Source: Alphaproteobacteria bacterium (GTDB lineage Bacteria > Pseudomonadota > Alphaproteobacteria > UBA9655). From it: a stretch of DNA of 64,000 bases. Below the pieces are notes generated by a model, which did not search any database, was not told where the DNA came from, and saw only the letters and a program-made list of their open reading frames with translations. Of this stretch, positions 1 to 9,348 are shown piece by piece (the first letter of the stretch is position 1; every line of letters begins with the position of its first letter). The stretch spans positions 21,410 through 85,409 of the forward strand of contig JACDGE010000005.1 in NCBI GenBank assembly GCA_013815465.1, given 5' to 3'. Position numbers and translations under genes: made by a program.

Positions 1-696
1 ATCTTTCATCACCACAAGGCGATCAGCCATTTTTCGCACGATCCCTAAGTCATGGGTAATCAATAGCATGGCCATGCCAAGCTGACGTTGTAGATCCTTT
101 AGTAAATCCAAAAGCTGGGCTTGGATGGTGACATCAAGGGCTGTTGTAGGCTCATCCGCAATCAGGATCTCTGGCTCACAAGCGAGAGCCATGGCAATCA
201 TGACCCGTTGCCGTTGCCCTCCAGAAAGCTGGTGAGGATAGGCCTGAAGGCGGGACTTTCCATCCTTAAAGCCGGCCATTTCAAGAACTTCAAGACATCG
301 GCTATGGGCCGTTTTCCCCGTGAGTCCTTTATGTACCTGCAGGACTTCCGTAATCTGCTTTTCCACATTATGGAGGGGATTGAGAGACGTCATGGGCTCT
401 TGAAAAACCATGGATATTTTATTGCCCCGAATTTTGCGCAAATAATTTTCGCCCGCACCCACCAAATCCTTTTCCTTAAAATAGATATGACCCGTGGGAT
501 GTGAGGCTTTAGGATAGGGTAAGAGTTGAAGAATGGAAAGGGCAGTGACAGACTTTCCTGACCCACTCTCGCCCACAATAGCGACCGTTTCATGAGGGTT
601 GAGCGTAAAGGAGACGGATTTTACCGCTTCAATGAGTTTGTCCCCTTGAGTGAAGTTAACGCTTAAGTTTTCAACGGAGAGTAAGGGTTTTATCAT
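1..696 (-). CDS. yejF: Peptide ABC transporter ATP-binding protein YejF (C-terminus beyond window)
   Basis: This is the nucleotide-binding subunit that powers a peptide importer. The first 232 codons are visible and read leftward off the window edge. Walker A is GESGSGKS (about residues 36-43), followed by a Q-loop in [11 protein letters not shown], the ABC signature LSGGQRQR and Walker [13 protein letters not shown] with the H-loop THD. The Q-loop context and a long spacer are typical of the oligopeptide (Dpp/Opp/Yej) family. Its ATG overlaps the yejE stop as ATGA, so it is the last gene of yejA-yejB-yejE-yejF and probably translationally coupled. Family members usually carry a second ATPase half; that part lies outside the window. 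Confidence 0.9.
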   Translation of the reverse strand, partial: MIKPLLSVENLSVNFTQGDKLIEAVKSVSFTLNPHETVAIVGESGSGKSVTALSILQLLPYPKASHPTGHIYFKEKDLVGAGENYLRKIRGNKISMVFQEPMTSLNPLHNVEKQITEVLQVHKGLTGKTAHSRCLEVLEMAGFKDGKSRLQAYPHQLSGGQRQRVMIAMALACEPEILIADEPTTALDVTIQAQLLDLLKDLQRQLGMAMLLITHDLGIVRKMADRLVVMKD

Positions 697-1733
697 AAAT
701 TTGTCTTTCGTGGATCAAAGGCATCACGGATAGCCTCACCAATAAAAATTAAAAGGGTTAACATCACAGCCAGCACCATAAAGGCCGTCATGCCAAGCCA
801 AGGCGCCTGCAGATTGTTTTTTCCCTGATTCAACATCTCTCCAAGAGAGGGCGATCCAAGAGGTAGCCCAAACCCCAAAAAATCAAGGGATGTCAGTGTG
901 GTAATGGATCCATTCAGAATAAAGGGCATAAAGGTGAGGGTCGCAACCATGGCATTGGGGAGAACATGGCGATAAATAATGCGAGGTGTGGCAAGCCCCA
1001 AGGCACGGGCGGCTCTAACGTAATCCAAATTACGAGCGCGTAAAAATTCAGCACGGACAACAGGGACGAGTGCCATCCAACTAAACAAGAGCATCAATAG
1101 GAGAAGCCACCAAAAGGTAGGCTGGACAAGACTCGCTAAGATAATCAGCAAATATAAGACGGGCATGCCTGACCATATTTCCATGAACCTTTGGAAAATA
1201 AGATCGGTGAGTCCTCCAAAATAGCCTTGGATAGCCCCTGCCGTTACGCCAAACACGGAACTAAAAATCGTGAGCGTCAGGCCAAACAAAACAGAGATCC
1301 GAAATCCATAGATGAGACGGGCCAAGACATCCCGTCCTTGATCATCCGTTCCCAACCAGTTTTCCTTAGATGGCGGGGCAGGGGCGGGCACGGGCAAATC
1401 ATAGTTGACCGTGTTGTAGCTATAGGGAATAAGGGGCCAGATCATCCATCCCTTTTTATTAATTAAATCCTTAACAAAGGGATCTCGATAGTTGGTTTCC
1501 GTTTCAAATTCTCCCCCAAAGGTTGTTTCCGGGTATTCTTTGAACACAGGGAAATAATAATGATGCTCATAACTGACAAGTAAAGGTTTATCATTGGCAA
1601 TAAATTCCGCAAAGAGTGTGAGAAAGAACAAGATGAGGAAAAGCCAAAAGCAAACATACCCGCGTTTATTGGCTCTAAACTGAGCGAGGCGGCGCTTTGT
1701 GAGGGGGGAGAGGGTCATTTCTTTAACTCCCAT
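693..1733 (-). CDS. yejE: Peptide ABC transporter permease YejE
   Basis: Inner-membrane permease of the Yej peptide importer. It has 346 residues, a first membrane helix near residues 27-45, and then a long periplasmic stretch with Tyr/Pro-rich sequence, as in YejE. A canonical GTDDQGRDVLARLIYG entry segment precedes the five-helix BPD_transp_1 core. The EAA loop that docks on the ATPase is visible as RAARALGLATPRIIYRHVLP. The stop overlaps the yejF start by 4 bp. The upstream yejB is 126 bp away, and that gap is filled by a palindromic mini-repeat, which is unusual inside an operon. The start could be Met1 or Met6; no cue decides between them. Confidence 0.93.
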   Translation of the reverse strand: MGVKEMTLSPLTKRRLAQFRANKRGYVCFWLFLILFFLTLFAEFIANDKPLLVSYEHHYYFPVFKEYPETTFGGEFETETNYRDPFVKDLINKKGWMIWPLIPYSYNTVNYDLPVPAPAPPSKENWLGTDDQGRDVLARLIYGFRISVLFGLTLTIFSSVFGVTAGAIQGYFGGLTDLIFQRFMEIWSGMPVLYLLIILASLVQPTFWWLLLLMLLFSWMALVPVVRAEFLRARNLDYVRAARALGLATPRIIYRHVLPNAMVATLTFMPFILNGSITTLTSLDFLGFGLPLGSPSLGEMLNQGKNNLQAPWLGMTAFMVLAVMLTLLIFIGEAIRDAFDPRKTNL

Positions 1734-1741
1734 CAGCTGGT

Positions 1742-1813
1742 GTCATCCCCGCGTAGGCGGCGCTCCAACAACTGGTTGAAATATCGTTGGATTCCCGCCT
1801 TTGCGGGGATGAC
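1742..1813. repeat. Palindromic mini-repeat between yejB and yejE
   Basis: The element runs from GTCATCCCCGCGTAGGCGG to its imperfect inverted partner CCCGCCTTTGCGGGGATGAC, about 72 bp, and can fold into a long stem. The same terminal sequence recurs at 6058, 24498, 35321 and, in variant form, 4963, 8494, 20935 and 22238. It sits in the intergenic gap of the yej operon, where its hairpin could attenuate or stabilise the mRNA. Confidence 0.75.
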
Positions 1814-1859
1814 ACCCCTGGGGGATACTGACTACTGGCTACTGAGTACTGAATACTGA

Positions 1860-2966
1860 TCATCCAACCCTCTTTTCAAAATCAATGCGGGGATCCACAA
1901 ATGTATAGGTCAAGTCCCCAAGGATATGAAGGAAGAGTCCAATCAATGTAAAAACATAGAGAGTCCCAAAAACAACTGGATAGTCTCGATTAATGGCCGA
2001 CTCAAAGCCCAATAATCCTAGCCCATCTAAAGAAAAAATGACTTCAATAAGCAAAGAACCTGCAAAGAAAATATGCAGCAAGGCCGCAGGCATGCCCGCA
2101 ATGACAATGAGCATGGCATTGCGAAAGACGTGTCCAAAAAGGACACGATGTTGGGTGAGGCCTTTGGCACGTGCTGTCAGGACGTATTGTTTATTAATTT
2201 CCTCTAAGAAGGAGTTTTTCGTCAGAAAGGTAAGGCTTGCAAAGCCCGAAATGACCAGGGCTGTAATGGGCAAAGTCATGTGCCATAAATAATCCAAAAT
2301 TTTCCAGCCCCAATTGAGTTCATGCCAGTTATCTGAGACAAGCCCTCTTAGGGGGAAGATCGACCAAAAACTCCCTCCCGCAAAGAGCACGATCAGAAGA
2401 ATAGCAAACAAAAACCCAGGAATGGCATAACCCACGATAATAATACTGCTTGACCATATATCAAAAGGGGAGCCATCCAAGACAGCTTTACGAATGCCTA
2501 ATGGAATGGAAATGAGATAGACAAGAAGGGTTGTCCACAAACCAATACTAATGGAAACAGGTAGTTTTTCGAGGATAAGACCAATAACCGATCGATCTTT
2601 AAAGTAACTCTCTCCGAAATTAAAAGTAATATAGTTTTTCATCATCATAACAAACCGTTCAAGGGGCGGTTTGTCGAATCCGAACATCTTTTCAAGCTTA
2701 GCAACAAATTCTGGATCTAGGCCTTGAGCGCCGCGATATTTAGACTCAGAAAGGCTGGATTCCCCGAATTGCTCAAAACCCTGACTCATATCCGCTCCCC
2801 CTCCTGTAAGGCGCGCTGTGGCGTCCACATTGGCACCCCGAATTTTAGCAAGCATTTGCTCGACCGGCCCACCAGGGGCGGCTTGGATAATGATAAAATT
2901 GATGACCATAATCCCAAAAAGGGTGGGGATTATGAGGAGCAAACGTCTGAGGAGGTAGGTGATCAT
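1860..2966 (-). CDS. yejB: Peptide ABC transporter permease YejB
   Basis: Second inner-membrane permease of the Yej importer, 368 residues. It has an N-terminal membrane helix ([20 protein letters not shown]), then the characteristic insertion with [10 protein letters not shown] and a Gly/Ser-rich loop seen in YejB rather than DppB, and then the BPD_transp_1 helices. The EAA loop reads [20 protein letters not shown]. It pairs with YejE to form the channel, with YejA supplying ligand and YejF supplying ATP. It lies between yejA and yejE on the same strand. Confidence 0.93.
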   Translation of the reverse strand: MITYLLRRLLLIIPTLFGIMVINFIIIQAAPGGPVEQMLAKIRGANVDATARLTGGGADMSQGFEQFGESSLSESKYRGAQGLDPEFVAKLEKMFGFDKPPLERFVMMMKNYITFNFGESYFKDRSVIGLILEKLPVSISIGLWTTLLVYLISIPLGIRKAVLDGSPFDIWSSSIIIVGYAIPGFLFAILLIVLFAGGSFWSIFPLRGLVSDNWHELNWGWKILDYLWHMTLPITALVISGFASLTFLTKNSFLEEINKQYVLTARAKGLTQHRVLFGHVFRNAMLIVIAGMPAALLHIFFAGSLLIEVIFSLDGLGLLGFESAINRDYPVVFGTLYVFTLIGLFLHILGDLTYTFVDPRIDFEKRVG

Positions 2967-3080
2967 GATTCAGTACTTAGTATCCAGTGTTCAGTATTCA
3001 GGTAATTCTTCAATAGGGTATATTTATGCTCCACCTCAATGGCTTTTCTGAATGCTGAACACTGAGAACTATACACTGCT
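2967..3080. other. yejA-yejB gap with short ACTGAATACTGA-type repeats
   Basis: The 114-bp gap contains two stretches related to CAGTGTTCAGTATTCAG in opposite orientations (about 2968-3000 and 3045-3076). Similar text, ACTGAGTACTGAATACTGA, occurs at 1838-1858 before yejB's stop and at 30065-30079 upstream of tldD. They can pair to form a hairpin between the two genes. No gene is visible here. Confidence 0.5.
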
Positions 3081-4928
3081 CTACCTCCCCAATTTTTTTT
3101 CTAGCACGGGATCCACCCACCAAGTGGAAAACCCAACTCCATCTTTCGGTTTGATTTTGGGTTGGCCAAATTTGTTCCAGTAAGCAATGCGGCTCTTATT
3201 GGCATGATATTCGGGAATTCCAAGGAACTGCCATAGCAAAACCCGATCCAAAGCATGTACGCGTGTCTCAAGGGTTTGTCGGTCAGGAGACGTAATGACA
3301 AGCTCAATCAGGTGATCTACAATAGGATTTTTGATGCCGGAAAAGTTGTAGCCATTTTTAACATCAGCCTCTTTCGAATTCCAATAAAATCGTTGCTCAT
3401 TCCCCGGCGTTTCGCTTTCTGCAAAAATGAATGTTATCATATCATATTCGTAGTTTTGCACGCGTTCTATATATTGGGAGGGCGTCACGGTGCGGGTTGT
3501 CATCACAATACCCAATGGGGTCAGATTCCTTTGGAGGGCCAGAGCGACACGTTCATAAGCAGGATCAGATAGTAAAAATTCAAAGGTAAAGGGCTCACCA
3601 GTCTTTTCATTGACGCGTTTTCCGTCTTTCACAATCCATCCGGCCTCCTTCAAAAGCTTATCAGATTCTGCCAAAACTTTGCGGTCATTTCCTGCGCCAT
3701 TGGTGACGGGCAGTGTAAATTCCTTTGTGAAAACCTCCGCGGGCAACTGATCTTTAAAGGGTTCTAGGATTTTGAGCTCTTCCCCTTGGGGCAGACCAGA
3801 TGACGCCATGGGAGAGTTGCTAAAAAAGCTATGGGTTCTCACATAAGAGTTAAAGAAAAGGTTTTTGTTAGCCCATTCAAAGTCAAAAGCTTTCGCGAGG
3901 GCTTCCCGCACTTTCCGGTCCTGAAATAAGGGTCTGCGCATGTTAAGAACGTTCATCTGCATGCCCTTTGGCATACGATCCTCTGCTTCCTTTAAGACAA
4001 TCTTTCCGGCGGTGACAGCAGGAATTTTATAGCCGGTCGCCCAGTTCTTCGCAATGTTTTCAGAGCGGAAATCATGATCCCCCGATTTAAAAGCTTCAAA
4101 CAGAACGTTTTGATCGCGATAATAAATAAACGTTATATCAAAGTTATTTTCTCCTTTTTGTGAAGGGAGATTGGCTGCCCACCATCCGGGCACACGTTCA
4201 TAATTGACCGACTGCCCTGCCTTAAAGCTGACGATCTTATAAGGACCACAGCCAACGGGGGGTGTAAGGTCTGCTTTTTCAAAATCATGCTTTGTATAAT
4301 AGGCTTTTGAAAAAACAACAAGTTGTCCTAAAATAACCGGTAGTTCGCGGTTCTTATCAGTTGCAAATGTAAATTTAACTTGATGATCATTTATTTTTTC
4401 AACATTTTTGACATCTTTGTAATATTGAGCATACACAGGTTGCCCTTTTTTCATTAAGGTCTGAAAAGAAAAAATGACATCATCGGCGGTTACGGGCGTC
4501 CCATCGGAAAATTTAGCATTTTTATTTAAGGTAAAAATTTCGCTTTTACGATCAGGGGCTAACTCCACCTTTTCCGCTAAATAGCCATAGAAAGACATGG
4601 GTTCATCCCCTGAGGGAGCAAGTAAAGTACAATGGAGGCTGCTAGCCCCCGCAGCTGCGTTTCCTTTAATGATAAAGGGGTTAAAGGTATCATAGCTGCC
4701 AAATGATGCCATTTTGACTACGCCCCCCTTTGGGGCATCGGGGTTTACATAGGCAAAATGATCGAAGTTTGCGGGATACTTTAAGTCTCCAAAGATGGCA
4801 ATTCCGTGGGTCGGTTGGGGGGTGGTAGGAATTGTTGGAGGTTCTGTGGGGGAGGGGACGTCTTCAGCGTTGAGAGAGCTAGAAAGCTGGATCAGGGAGA
4901 TTAGAATAAGTGGCTTTAGGTATTTCAT
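3081..4928 (-). CDS. yejA: Periplasmic peptide-binding protein YejA
   Basis: Extracytoplasmic solute-binding protein (SBP_bac_5 fold, 615 residues) that captures peptides for YejBEF. A signal peptide covers about residues 1-21 with cleavage after LNA, followed by a Pro/Thr-rich linker (about 23-40). The family start GIAIFGDLKYPANFDHFAYV and the domain body with SDGTPVTADDVIFSF follow. There is no lipobox, so it is soluble periplasmic or tethered only through partners. It is the first gene of the leftward yejA-B-E-F operon. In enterobacteria the system imports microcin C-like peptides and helps resist antimicrobial peptides; a nutritional role is equally likely in a symbiont. Confidence 0.93.
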   Translation of the reverse strand: MKYLKPLILISLIQLSSSLNAEDVPSPTEPPTIPTTPQPTHGIAIFGDLKYPANFDHFAYVNPDAPKGGVVKMASFGSYDTFNPFIIKGNAAAGASSLHCTLLAPSGDEPMSFYGYLAEKVELAPDRKSEIFTLNKNAKFSDGTPVTADDVIFSFQTLMKKGQPVYAQYYKDVKNVEKINDHQVKFTFATDKNRELPVILGQLVVFSKAYYTKHDFEKADLTPPVGCGPYKIVSFKAGQSVNYERVPGWWAANLPSQKGENNFDITFIYYRDQNVLFEAFKSGDHDFRSENIAKNWATGYKIPAVTAGKIVLKEAEDRMPKGMQMNVLNMRRPLFQDRKVREALAKAFDFEWANKNLFFNSYVRTHSFFSNSPMASSGLPQGEELKILEPFKDQLPAEVFTKEFTLPVTNGAGNDRKVLAESDKLLKEAGWIVKDGKRVNEKTGEPFTFEFLLSDPAYERVALALQRNLTPLGIVMTTRTVTPSQYIERVQNYEYDMITFIFAESETPGNEQRFYWNSKEADVKNGYNFSGIKNPIVDHLIELVITSPDRQTLETRVHALDRVLLWQFLGIPEYHANKSRIAYWNKFGQPKIKPKDGVGFSTWWVDPVLEKKLGR

Positions 4929-4962
4929 TATTGTTTATTTCCTAAGTTGATTTGAAATTTTT

Positions 4963-5126
4963 AGATCCCGGATCATCCTCGCGAAGGCGGGGACCTGGAT
5001 GCCAGTTGAGGGGGCGTTGGCTCTATAACAAACGCTGTTTAAATTGAACTCGTTGTTTATTACAGAGACAAAAATACCCGCCGCTGTCATCCAGGTCCCC
5101 GCCTTCGCGAGGATGATCCGGGATCT
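4963..5126. repeat. MITE-like element with 39-bp perfect inverted repeats
   Basis: The left arm at 4963-5001 begins AGATCCCGGATCATCCTCGC. The right arm at 5088-5126 is its exact reverse complement over 39 bp. The 86-bp interior (GTTGGCTCTATAACAAACGC...) is clearly related to the interior of the element at 22238-22348. It has no coding content. This looks like a non-autonomous palindromic element between cytochrome c and yejA; it could also act as a strong bidirectional terminator. Confidence 0.8.
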
Positions 5127-5155
5127 GATTAGAGGGGCTAAAGATAAGGTTATCA

Positions 5156-5827
5156 TCATGGATTCTTCTTTGTCTCTGGCATTGCAGTAGGATTTGTAGC
5201 TTCAGGTGCCGTTGCAGGCTTTGCTTCAGCGCTTGCCGGAGCTGCGTTTCCCGCGGGAGTCCCCGCTGGCTTTTCCTCGGTTGGTTTCACGTCAGGGAGA
5301 GGAAGGGGATTGTCACTCTGTTGACGCAAATAGGCGATGACATCAGCCCGTTCTTGATCATTTTTTAGACCCGCATAAGACATCTTGTTTCCAGGAATAT
5401 ATCCACGGGGATCATACAACCAGTGGTTAAGATCATCATAGGTCCACTTCCCACCTTTTTTCTCCATAGCTTGAGAATAAGTATACCCAGGATGTTTACC
5501 TTTTTCTGCTCCGACGACATTGTAAAGATCCGGACCTATTTTATTAGGTCCCCCTTTTTCTGCCACGTGACAGCTTGTACACTTTTTAAAAACAAGGGCT
5601 CCATTCTGAGCATTAGCTGCCGCAAGCAAGGGTTCAATGGGGGCAGGGCCGGTTTTCTCAGGTTGGGTGCCGGTGGCTGTAGAGGGCGTAACCCCCTCGA
5701 TTTTAAAAGCATTCTCATGGGGGAGGGCGGGGTGGATGAGGGCATTCGAAATCAAATCAGCGCCCTTAATCGTAAGAAGGGCAATAAGGATTGCTGCAGC
5801 AATTTTATTGAGTTCAAGACTATCCAT
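5156..5827 (-). CDS. Membrane-anchored class I cytochrome c
   Basis: Electron carrier of the respiratory chain between the bc1 complex and terminal oxidase, facing the periplasm. An uncleaved N-terminal helix (about residues 8-30, AAAILIALLTIKGADLI) anchors it. A linker leads to the haem domain with CTSCH (residues 83-87) and the Met ligand in PGNKMSYAGL. The C-terminal 45 residues are a low-complexity Pro/Ala/Glu/Thr tail. I chose the ATG at 5827 because AGGGAAA lies just upstream; an in-frame ATG 27 bp earlier would extend into a palindromic repeat. It resembles alphaproteobacterial CycM/c552-type proteins. It has no operon partner. Confidence 0.88.
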   Translation of the reverse strand: MDSLELNKIAAAILIALLTIKGADLISNALIHPALPHENAFKIEGVTPSTATGTQPEKTGPAPIEPLLAAANAQNGALVFKKCTSCHVAEKGGPNKIGPDLYNVVGAEKGKHPGYTYSQAMEKKGGKWTYDDLNHWLYDPRGYIPGNKMSYAGLKNDQERADVIAYLRQQSDNPLPLPDVKPTEEKPAGTPAGNAAPASAEAKPATAPEATNPTAMPETKKNP

Positions 5828-5836
5828 TTTCCCTGT

Positions 5837-5973
5837 ATACCCTTCGGTTTTCAAGTTTCGGCGACGTTGCCCATCGGCAATCGCCCTCTGTCACGTATAA
5901 AAAATACGCTCATTGGGCTCGCTGGGCGGTCGCCTACCCGAATTCGTGAATTCCTTTGGGTATTGTTTGTTAC
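5837..5973. repeat. Long imperfect palindrome upstream of cytochrome c
   Basis: About 137 bp folds back on itself. ATACCCTTCGG...TTTCGGCGAC on the left matches, with gaps, the reverse complement of GTCGCCTACCCGAATTCG...GGGTAT on the right. The centre is the small hairpin CGTATAAAAAATACG. It lies directly against the cytochrome c start and probably in its 5' leader. It differs in sequence from the GTCATCCCCGC family. Confidence 0.45.
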
Positions 5974-6057
5974 ACATCCTGCAAATTCAGTATACTATTT
6001 CGTGCTTGCTAACAAGATGCTAATTTTATTGTAAGGATTTAATCATCCCCCACGAAC

Positions 6058-6224
6058 GTCATCCCCGCGTAGGCGGGGGCCCAGAAGGTAGCTGATATAA
6101 AATGATATTTTGTAAGAGAGAAATAACGGAACGACCTGTACTTAACCATTGAGATAAGCTCTTATTCGAAATAACGTGTATAAAATTTAAGTTGTTCATG
6201 GATCCCCACCTGCCTGGGGATGAC
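6058..6224. repeat. Palindromic element, GTCATCCCCGC family
   Basis: Left end GTCATCCCCGCGTAGGCGGG and right end CCACCTGCCTGGGGATGAC form terminal inverted repeats around a roughly 130-bp AT-rich interior with no gene. It occupies most of the gap between relA/spoT and cytochrome c. Confidence 0.7.
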
Positions 6225-6240
6225 GCTCGCAGGGATGCCC

Positions 6241-8379
6241 CTAACGTCTATCGACCGAAAGAACATGTTGGGACATGCGTAAGGCCGCTATGATATTATA
6301 TAAATGTTCTAAATTATTAACTTCTAAATCTATTATAAACTCATAATATTCTTCCGTCCTATTTGTTATCTGCATGTTAATAATATTAGCATTTTCCCTT
6401 GCGATAATAGCCGTAATAGACGCGACCGTTCCCGGCTGATGAAGAAGGACGGTGTAAATGCGCGCGACATGACTCTCCTTATCTTGAGATTCAGGATTCC
6501 AGTCCACGTCAATCCATCGTTCTGGCGTATCCATGAATTTTTCAAGGGTTGAACAATCAGATGTATGGATGGTAACCCCTTTGCCTGTTGTGACAATTCC
6601 TATAATTTGATCTCCTGGAACAGGATGGCAACATCCAGCATAATGAACCGCCATGCCAGGGATTAAACCGGAAAGAGAGAGGGCGTGTTCTTTAGGTTTT
6701 CTAGAGGTCTCAGACGTTATAAGTTCTTTTTTTGAAGATGTTTTGACTGCGTGGTCGGGATGCAACACACGAATCAGTTCGCCGGTTGTTTTTAATCCTT
6801 CTCCCAGAGAGGCATATATGTCTTCGGTGGATTTGACGCCAAAAGGTTCGACAGCATTTTCTAAAATCTTTTCACTGAAAGTAAGGTGTTCATTTCGAAA
6901 AGCTTTTTGAGCTAATGTCTTTCCTAAATCAATAAATTGCTGACGTTGTTGCTGGCGGATAAATCGCCGAATGCTTGAGCGAGCTTTACCTGTTATAACG
7001 AACCGTTCCCAGGTGGGGGAGGGGTGCTGAGATTTAGATGTAATGATTTCGACCTGATCACCGTTCTTAAGTTCGCTGCGAAGGGGCATCATTCGTCCAT
7101 TAATACGCACGCCTGTGGAGTGATCTCCCACACTGGAATGGACGGCATAGGCAAAATCAATGGCTGTTGCGCCATGGGGAAGAGAGATGAGATCACCTTT
7201 GGGGGTAAAGCAAAAAACCTGGTCTTGAAACATCTCAAGTTTGGTATGCTCCAAAAATTCTTCCGGTCCTTCAGCCGTCTCTAAAATATCTAAAAGACCT
7301 CTGAGCCCTCGATATTGGTACCCATCATGAGAAATACCCTGTTTATACTGCCAGTGGGCAGCGACCCCAAGTTCAGACACTTTTTCCATTTCTTTGGTGC
7401 GAATTTGGATCTCAATGCGATGGAGATTGGGGCCAATGACCGCGGTGTGGATGGATTGGTAACCGTTTTGTTTGGGCGTGCTTATGTAATCCTTAAAGCG
7501 TCCAGGGATAACAGAATAAGCGCTATGAATGACGCCTAGAGCGCGGTAGCAGTCAGGGATCATATCAACAATGACGCGAAAAGCAATGATATCGGAGAGT
7601 TGTTCAAAAGTGATGTTTTTTTTCTGCATTTTTTGCCAAATAGAGTAAGCTGTTTTTTCTCGCCCAGCAATAAATGACTTAATGCCATGTTCTTCAAGAA
7701 CTTGTTTAAGCTCTGCCGTAATAGGTTGTAAATGACCTCCTCCTTGTTCCCGCAAAAAAGTGAGGCGTGCGAGGATGGATTGGTCAGCATCTGGATGAAG
7801 CTCGGTAAAGGCTAAGTTTTGAAGCTCATCCTTAAGAGCATGGAGTCCAATACGTTCCGCTAGAGGGGCATAAATCTCCATGGTCTCTCGGGCTACACGA
7901 ATTCTCTTTTTTTCTGACTGGACAAAGTGAAGGGTACGCATGTTATGAAGACGGTCCGCAAGCTTTACGAGAAGCACGCGTATATCAGAAGACATAGCAA
8001 TTAAGAGTTTGCGGAAATTTTCTGCTTGTTTGGTTTTATCCGATTGAAATTCAATTTGGGAGAGTTTCGTGACGCCATCCACTAAAAAAGTAACTTCTTT
8101 ACCAAAAAGTTTTTCGATTTCATCTAACGTTGCGAGCGTATCTTCGACCGTATCATGGAGGAGGGCAGTGATAATGGTTGCCACATCAAGGTGCATTCCC
8201 ACCAAAATGCCTGCAACTTCCAGGGGATGGGTAAAATAATCTTCCCCTGAATCCCTTTTCTGGGTTCCATGGGCCTTCATTGCAAAAACGTAAGCGCGAT
8301 TTAAAAGATCCTCGTCGGCGCTCGGATCATAAGATTTTACGATTTCAACAAGCTCATATTGGCGGATCATATTGTCCAA
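6241..8379 (-). CDS. spoT: Bifunctional (p)ppGpp synthetase/hydrolase (RelA/SpoT)
   Basis: Makes and degrades the stringent-response alarmone ppGpp. The order of domains over 712 residues is: HD hydrolase domain with H51 and the HDTVED metal motif at 75-80; synthetase domain with GREKTAYSIWQKM (about 240) and the PKQNGYQSIHT substrate loop; TGS domain beginning VFCFTPKGDLISLPHG (about 390); a zinc-finger-like CCHPVPGD segment; and a C-terminal ACT domain (about 640-712). Both the hydrolase and synthetase motifs look intact, so I call it bifunctional. It stands alone on the minus strand between repeat-filled gaps and is the only such homologue in the window. Confidence 0.94.
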   Translation of the reverse strand: MDNMIRQYELVEIVKSYDPSADEDLLNRAYVFAMKAHGTQKRDSGEDYFTHPLEVAGILVGMHLDVATIITALLHDTVEDTLATLDEIEKLFGKEVTFLVDGVTKLSQIEFQSDKTKQAENFRKLLIAMSSDIRVLLVKLADRLHNMRTLHFVQSEKKRIRVARETMEIYAPLAERIGLHALKDELQNLAFTELHPDADQSILARLTFLREQGGGHLQPITAELKQVLEEHGIKSFIAGREKTAYSIWQKMQKKNITFEQLSDIIAFRVIVDMIPDCYRALGVIHSAYSVIPGRFKDYISTPKQNGYQSIHTAVIGPNLHRIEIQIRTKEMEKVSELGVAAHWQYKQGISHDGYQYRGLRGLLDILETAEGPEEFLEHTKLEMFQDQVFCFTPKGDLISLPHGATAIDFAYAVHSSVGDHSTGVRINGRMMPLRSELKNGDQVEIITSKSQHPSPTWERFVITGKARSSIRRFIRQQQRQQFIDLGKTLAQKAFRNEHLTFSEKILENAVEPFGVKSTEDIYASLGEGLKTTGELIRVLHPDHAVKTSSKKELITSETSRKPKEHALSLSGLIPGMAVHYAGCCHPVPGDQIIGIVTTGKGVTIHTSDCSTLEKFMDTPERWIDVDWNPESQDKESHVARIYTVLLHQPGTVASITAIIARENANIINMQITNRTEEYYEFIIDLEVNNLEHLYNIIAALRMSQHVLSVDRR

Positions 8380-8714
8380 TTTTTAAAAAATAATTATCAA
8401 TAAAGGATATCGTAATATTGATCCTTTGTACATGAATTTTTGAGTTTTGGGGGTGGGGGGTTGTTCTAGCCTACACGTAAAAGCAAATCCAGTGTCGTCA
8501 TGGTGCCCCTCGCGAAGGCGGGGGGAAGCAATCCAGAAAGACCCGAGACAAGACTGAGTTGCTTCGGAGCTTGTGCTCCTCGCACTGACGACCGTAGACG
8601 TATAAATTTATTTGTAGGCAATGGCCCTGTGGCGAGAAGGTCTTAATAAGATTTTAAAAGTTGCATGATAAATTAAAGTAATTCTGAAAAATCAAATATA
8701 CGGGAGACACAATA
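8380..8714. other. Intergenic region upstream of relA/spoT holding a repeat
   Basis: The 335-bp divergent gap must hold promoters for relA/spoT (leftward) and the secreted protein at 8715 (rightward). Its centre (8494-8592) is a palindromic repeat. I see no further gene. Confidence 0.5.
8494..8592. repeat. Dispersed palindromic repeat (GAAGCAATCCAG type)
   Basis: The element runs from GTCGTCATGGTGCCCCTCGC to CTCCTCGCACTGACGAC. It contains GGAAGCAATCCAGAAAGACC and the inverted TTGCTTCGGAGCTTGTGCTC. This is the style of the small palindromic repeats common in Rickettsiales and Holosporales genomes. No reading frame is evident. Confidence 0.6.
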
Positions 8715-9290
8715 ATGGATAGATTTATTTACGTAACGCCATTTTTAATCGGCTTAACAGCAAGTTACGCTGTAGCTGCCCCCCTTACCCAGCAGCAAGT
8801 TCAGCAGGTAAACGTTGGCTCTAAGGTTGGTATGATTCATATTGACTGGAATTTTGTAACGGATATCAACGGCCTTGTGAGCTTAATAGATAAAAATCCG
8901 CTACCTAAGAATGAGATTGACGCGCTCGCAGATAAGCTCTCTATTAATTATGCAAAAGCCTTGTCTATCATTACTCCTCAAGGAGATTTTATAGAACATG
9001 AACTCAACTCTTTATGCGAAGGGAATACATGTGATCGACAATACGTAGTAAAATTAAAAGCAAACTCATTAAAAACTGCTATTGTTCAGTATAAGCGCGA
9101 CATTCTACTATTGCCTAGTCTGGAGAATGTAAAGGCAATGGTAAATGCTTTGGAAAAGGACCCTAAAGCTGAAAAAAGCAATTTGACAGCACTTAAAACT
9201 GCTGTAGATAATGCTAAACCAAAGATTGAATCTGAATTCAATAATTTGTTCAAAATTTATGATGAACTTTTGAATCTTTTACGGAATTGA
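8715..9290 (+). CDS. Secreted protein of unknown function, 191 aa
   Basis: I do not recognise a family. A signal peptide is clear (MDRFIYVTPFLIGLTASYAVA, cleavage after AVA-A near residue 22). The mature part is predicted mostly helical, with a Cys pair in LCEGNTCDRQ that could form a disulphide. Lys-rich amphipathic helices follow, ending in FKIYDELLNLLRN. The start is supported by GGGAGA about 8 bp upstream of the ATG. It is monocistronic and convergent with rpoZ. It could be a periplasmic or exported protein. Confidence 0.75.
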   Translation: MDRFIYVTPFLIGLTASYAVAAPLTQQQVQQVNVGSKVGMIHIDWNFVTDINGLVSLIDKNPLPKNEIDALADKLSINYAKALSIITPQGDFIEHELNSLCEGNTCDRQYVVKLKANSLKTAIVQYKRDILLLPSLENVKAMVNALEKDPKAEKSNLTALKTAVDNAKPKIESEFNNLFKIYDELLNLLRN

Positions 9291-9348
9291 TTTCTCTGAT
9301 TGAAAGAAGGCATTAACAACGAGCGAATAGAAAAATTAAATAGTTAGA

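Noticed and set aside
121..504. Plus-strand open frame of 127 codons opposite yejF
   Set aside because: It is the antisense of a strongly conserved ATPase gene and shows no signal peptide, ribosome site or family motif.
5423..6034. Plus-strand open frame of 203 codons across cytochrome c and its upstream palindrome
   Set aside because: It runs antisense through the haem domain and a repeat. Its protein has no recognisable features.
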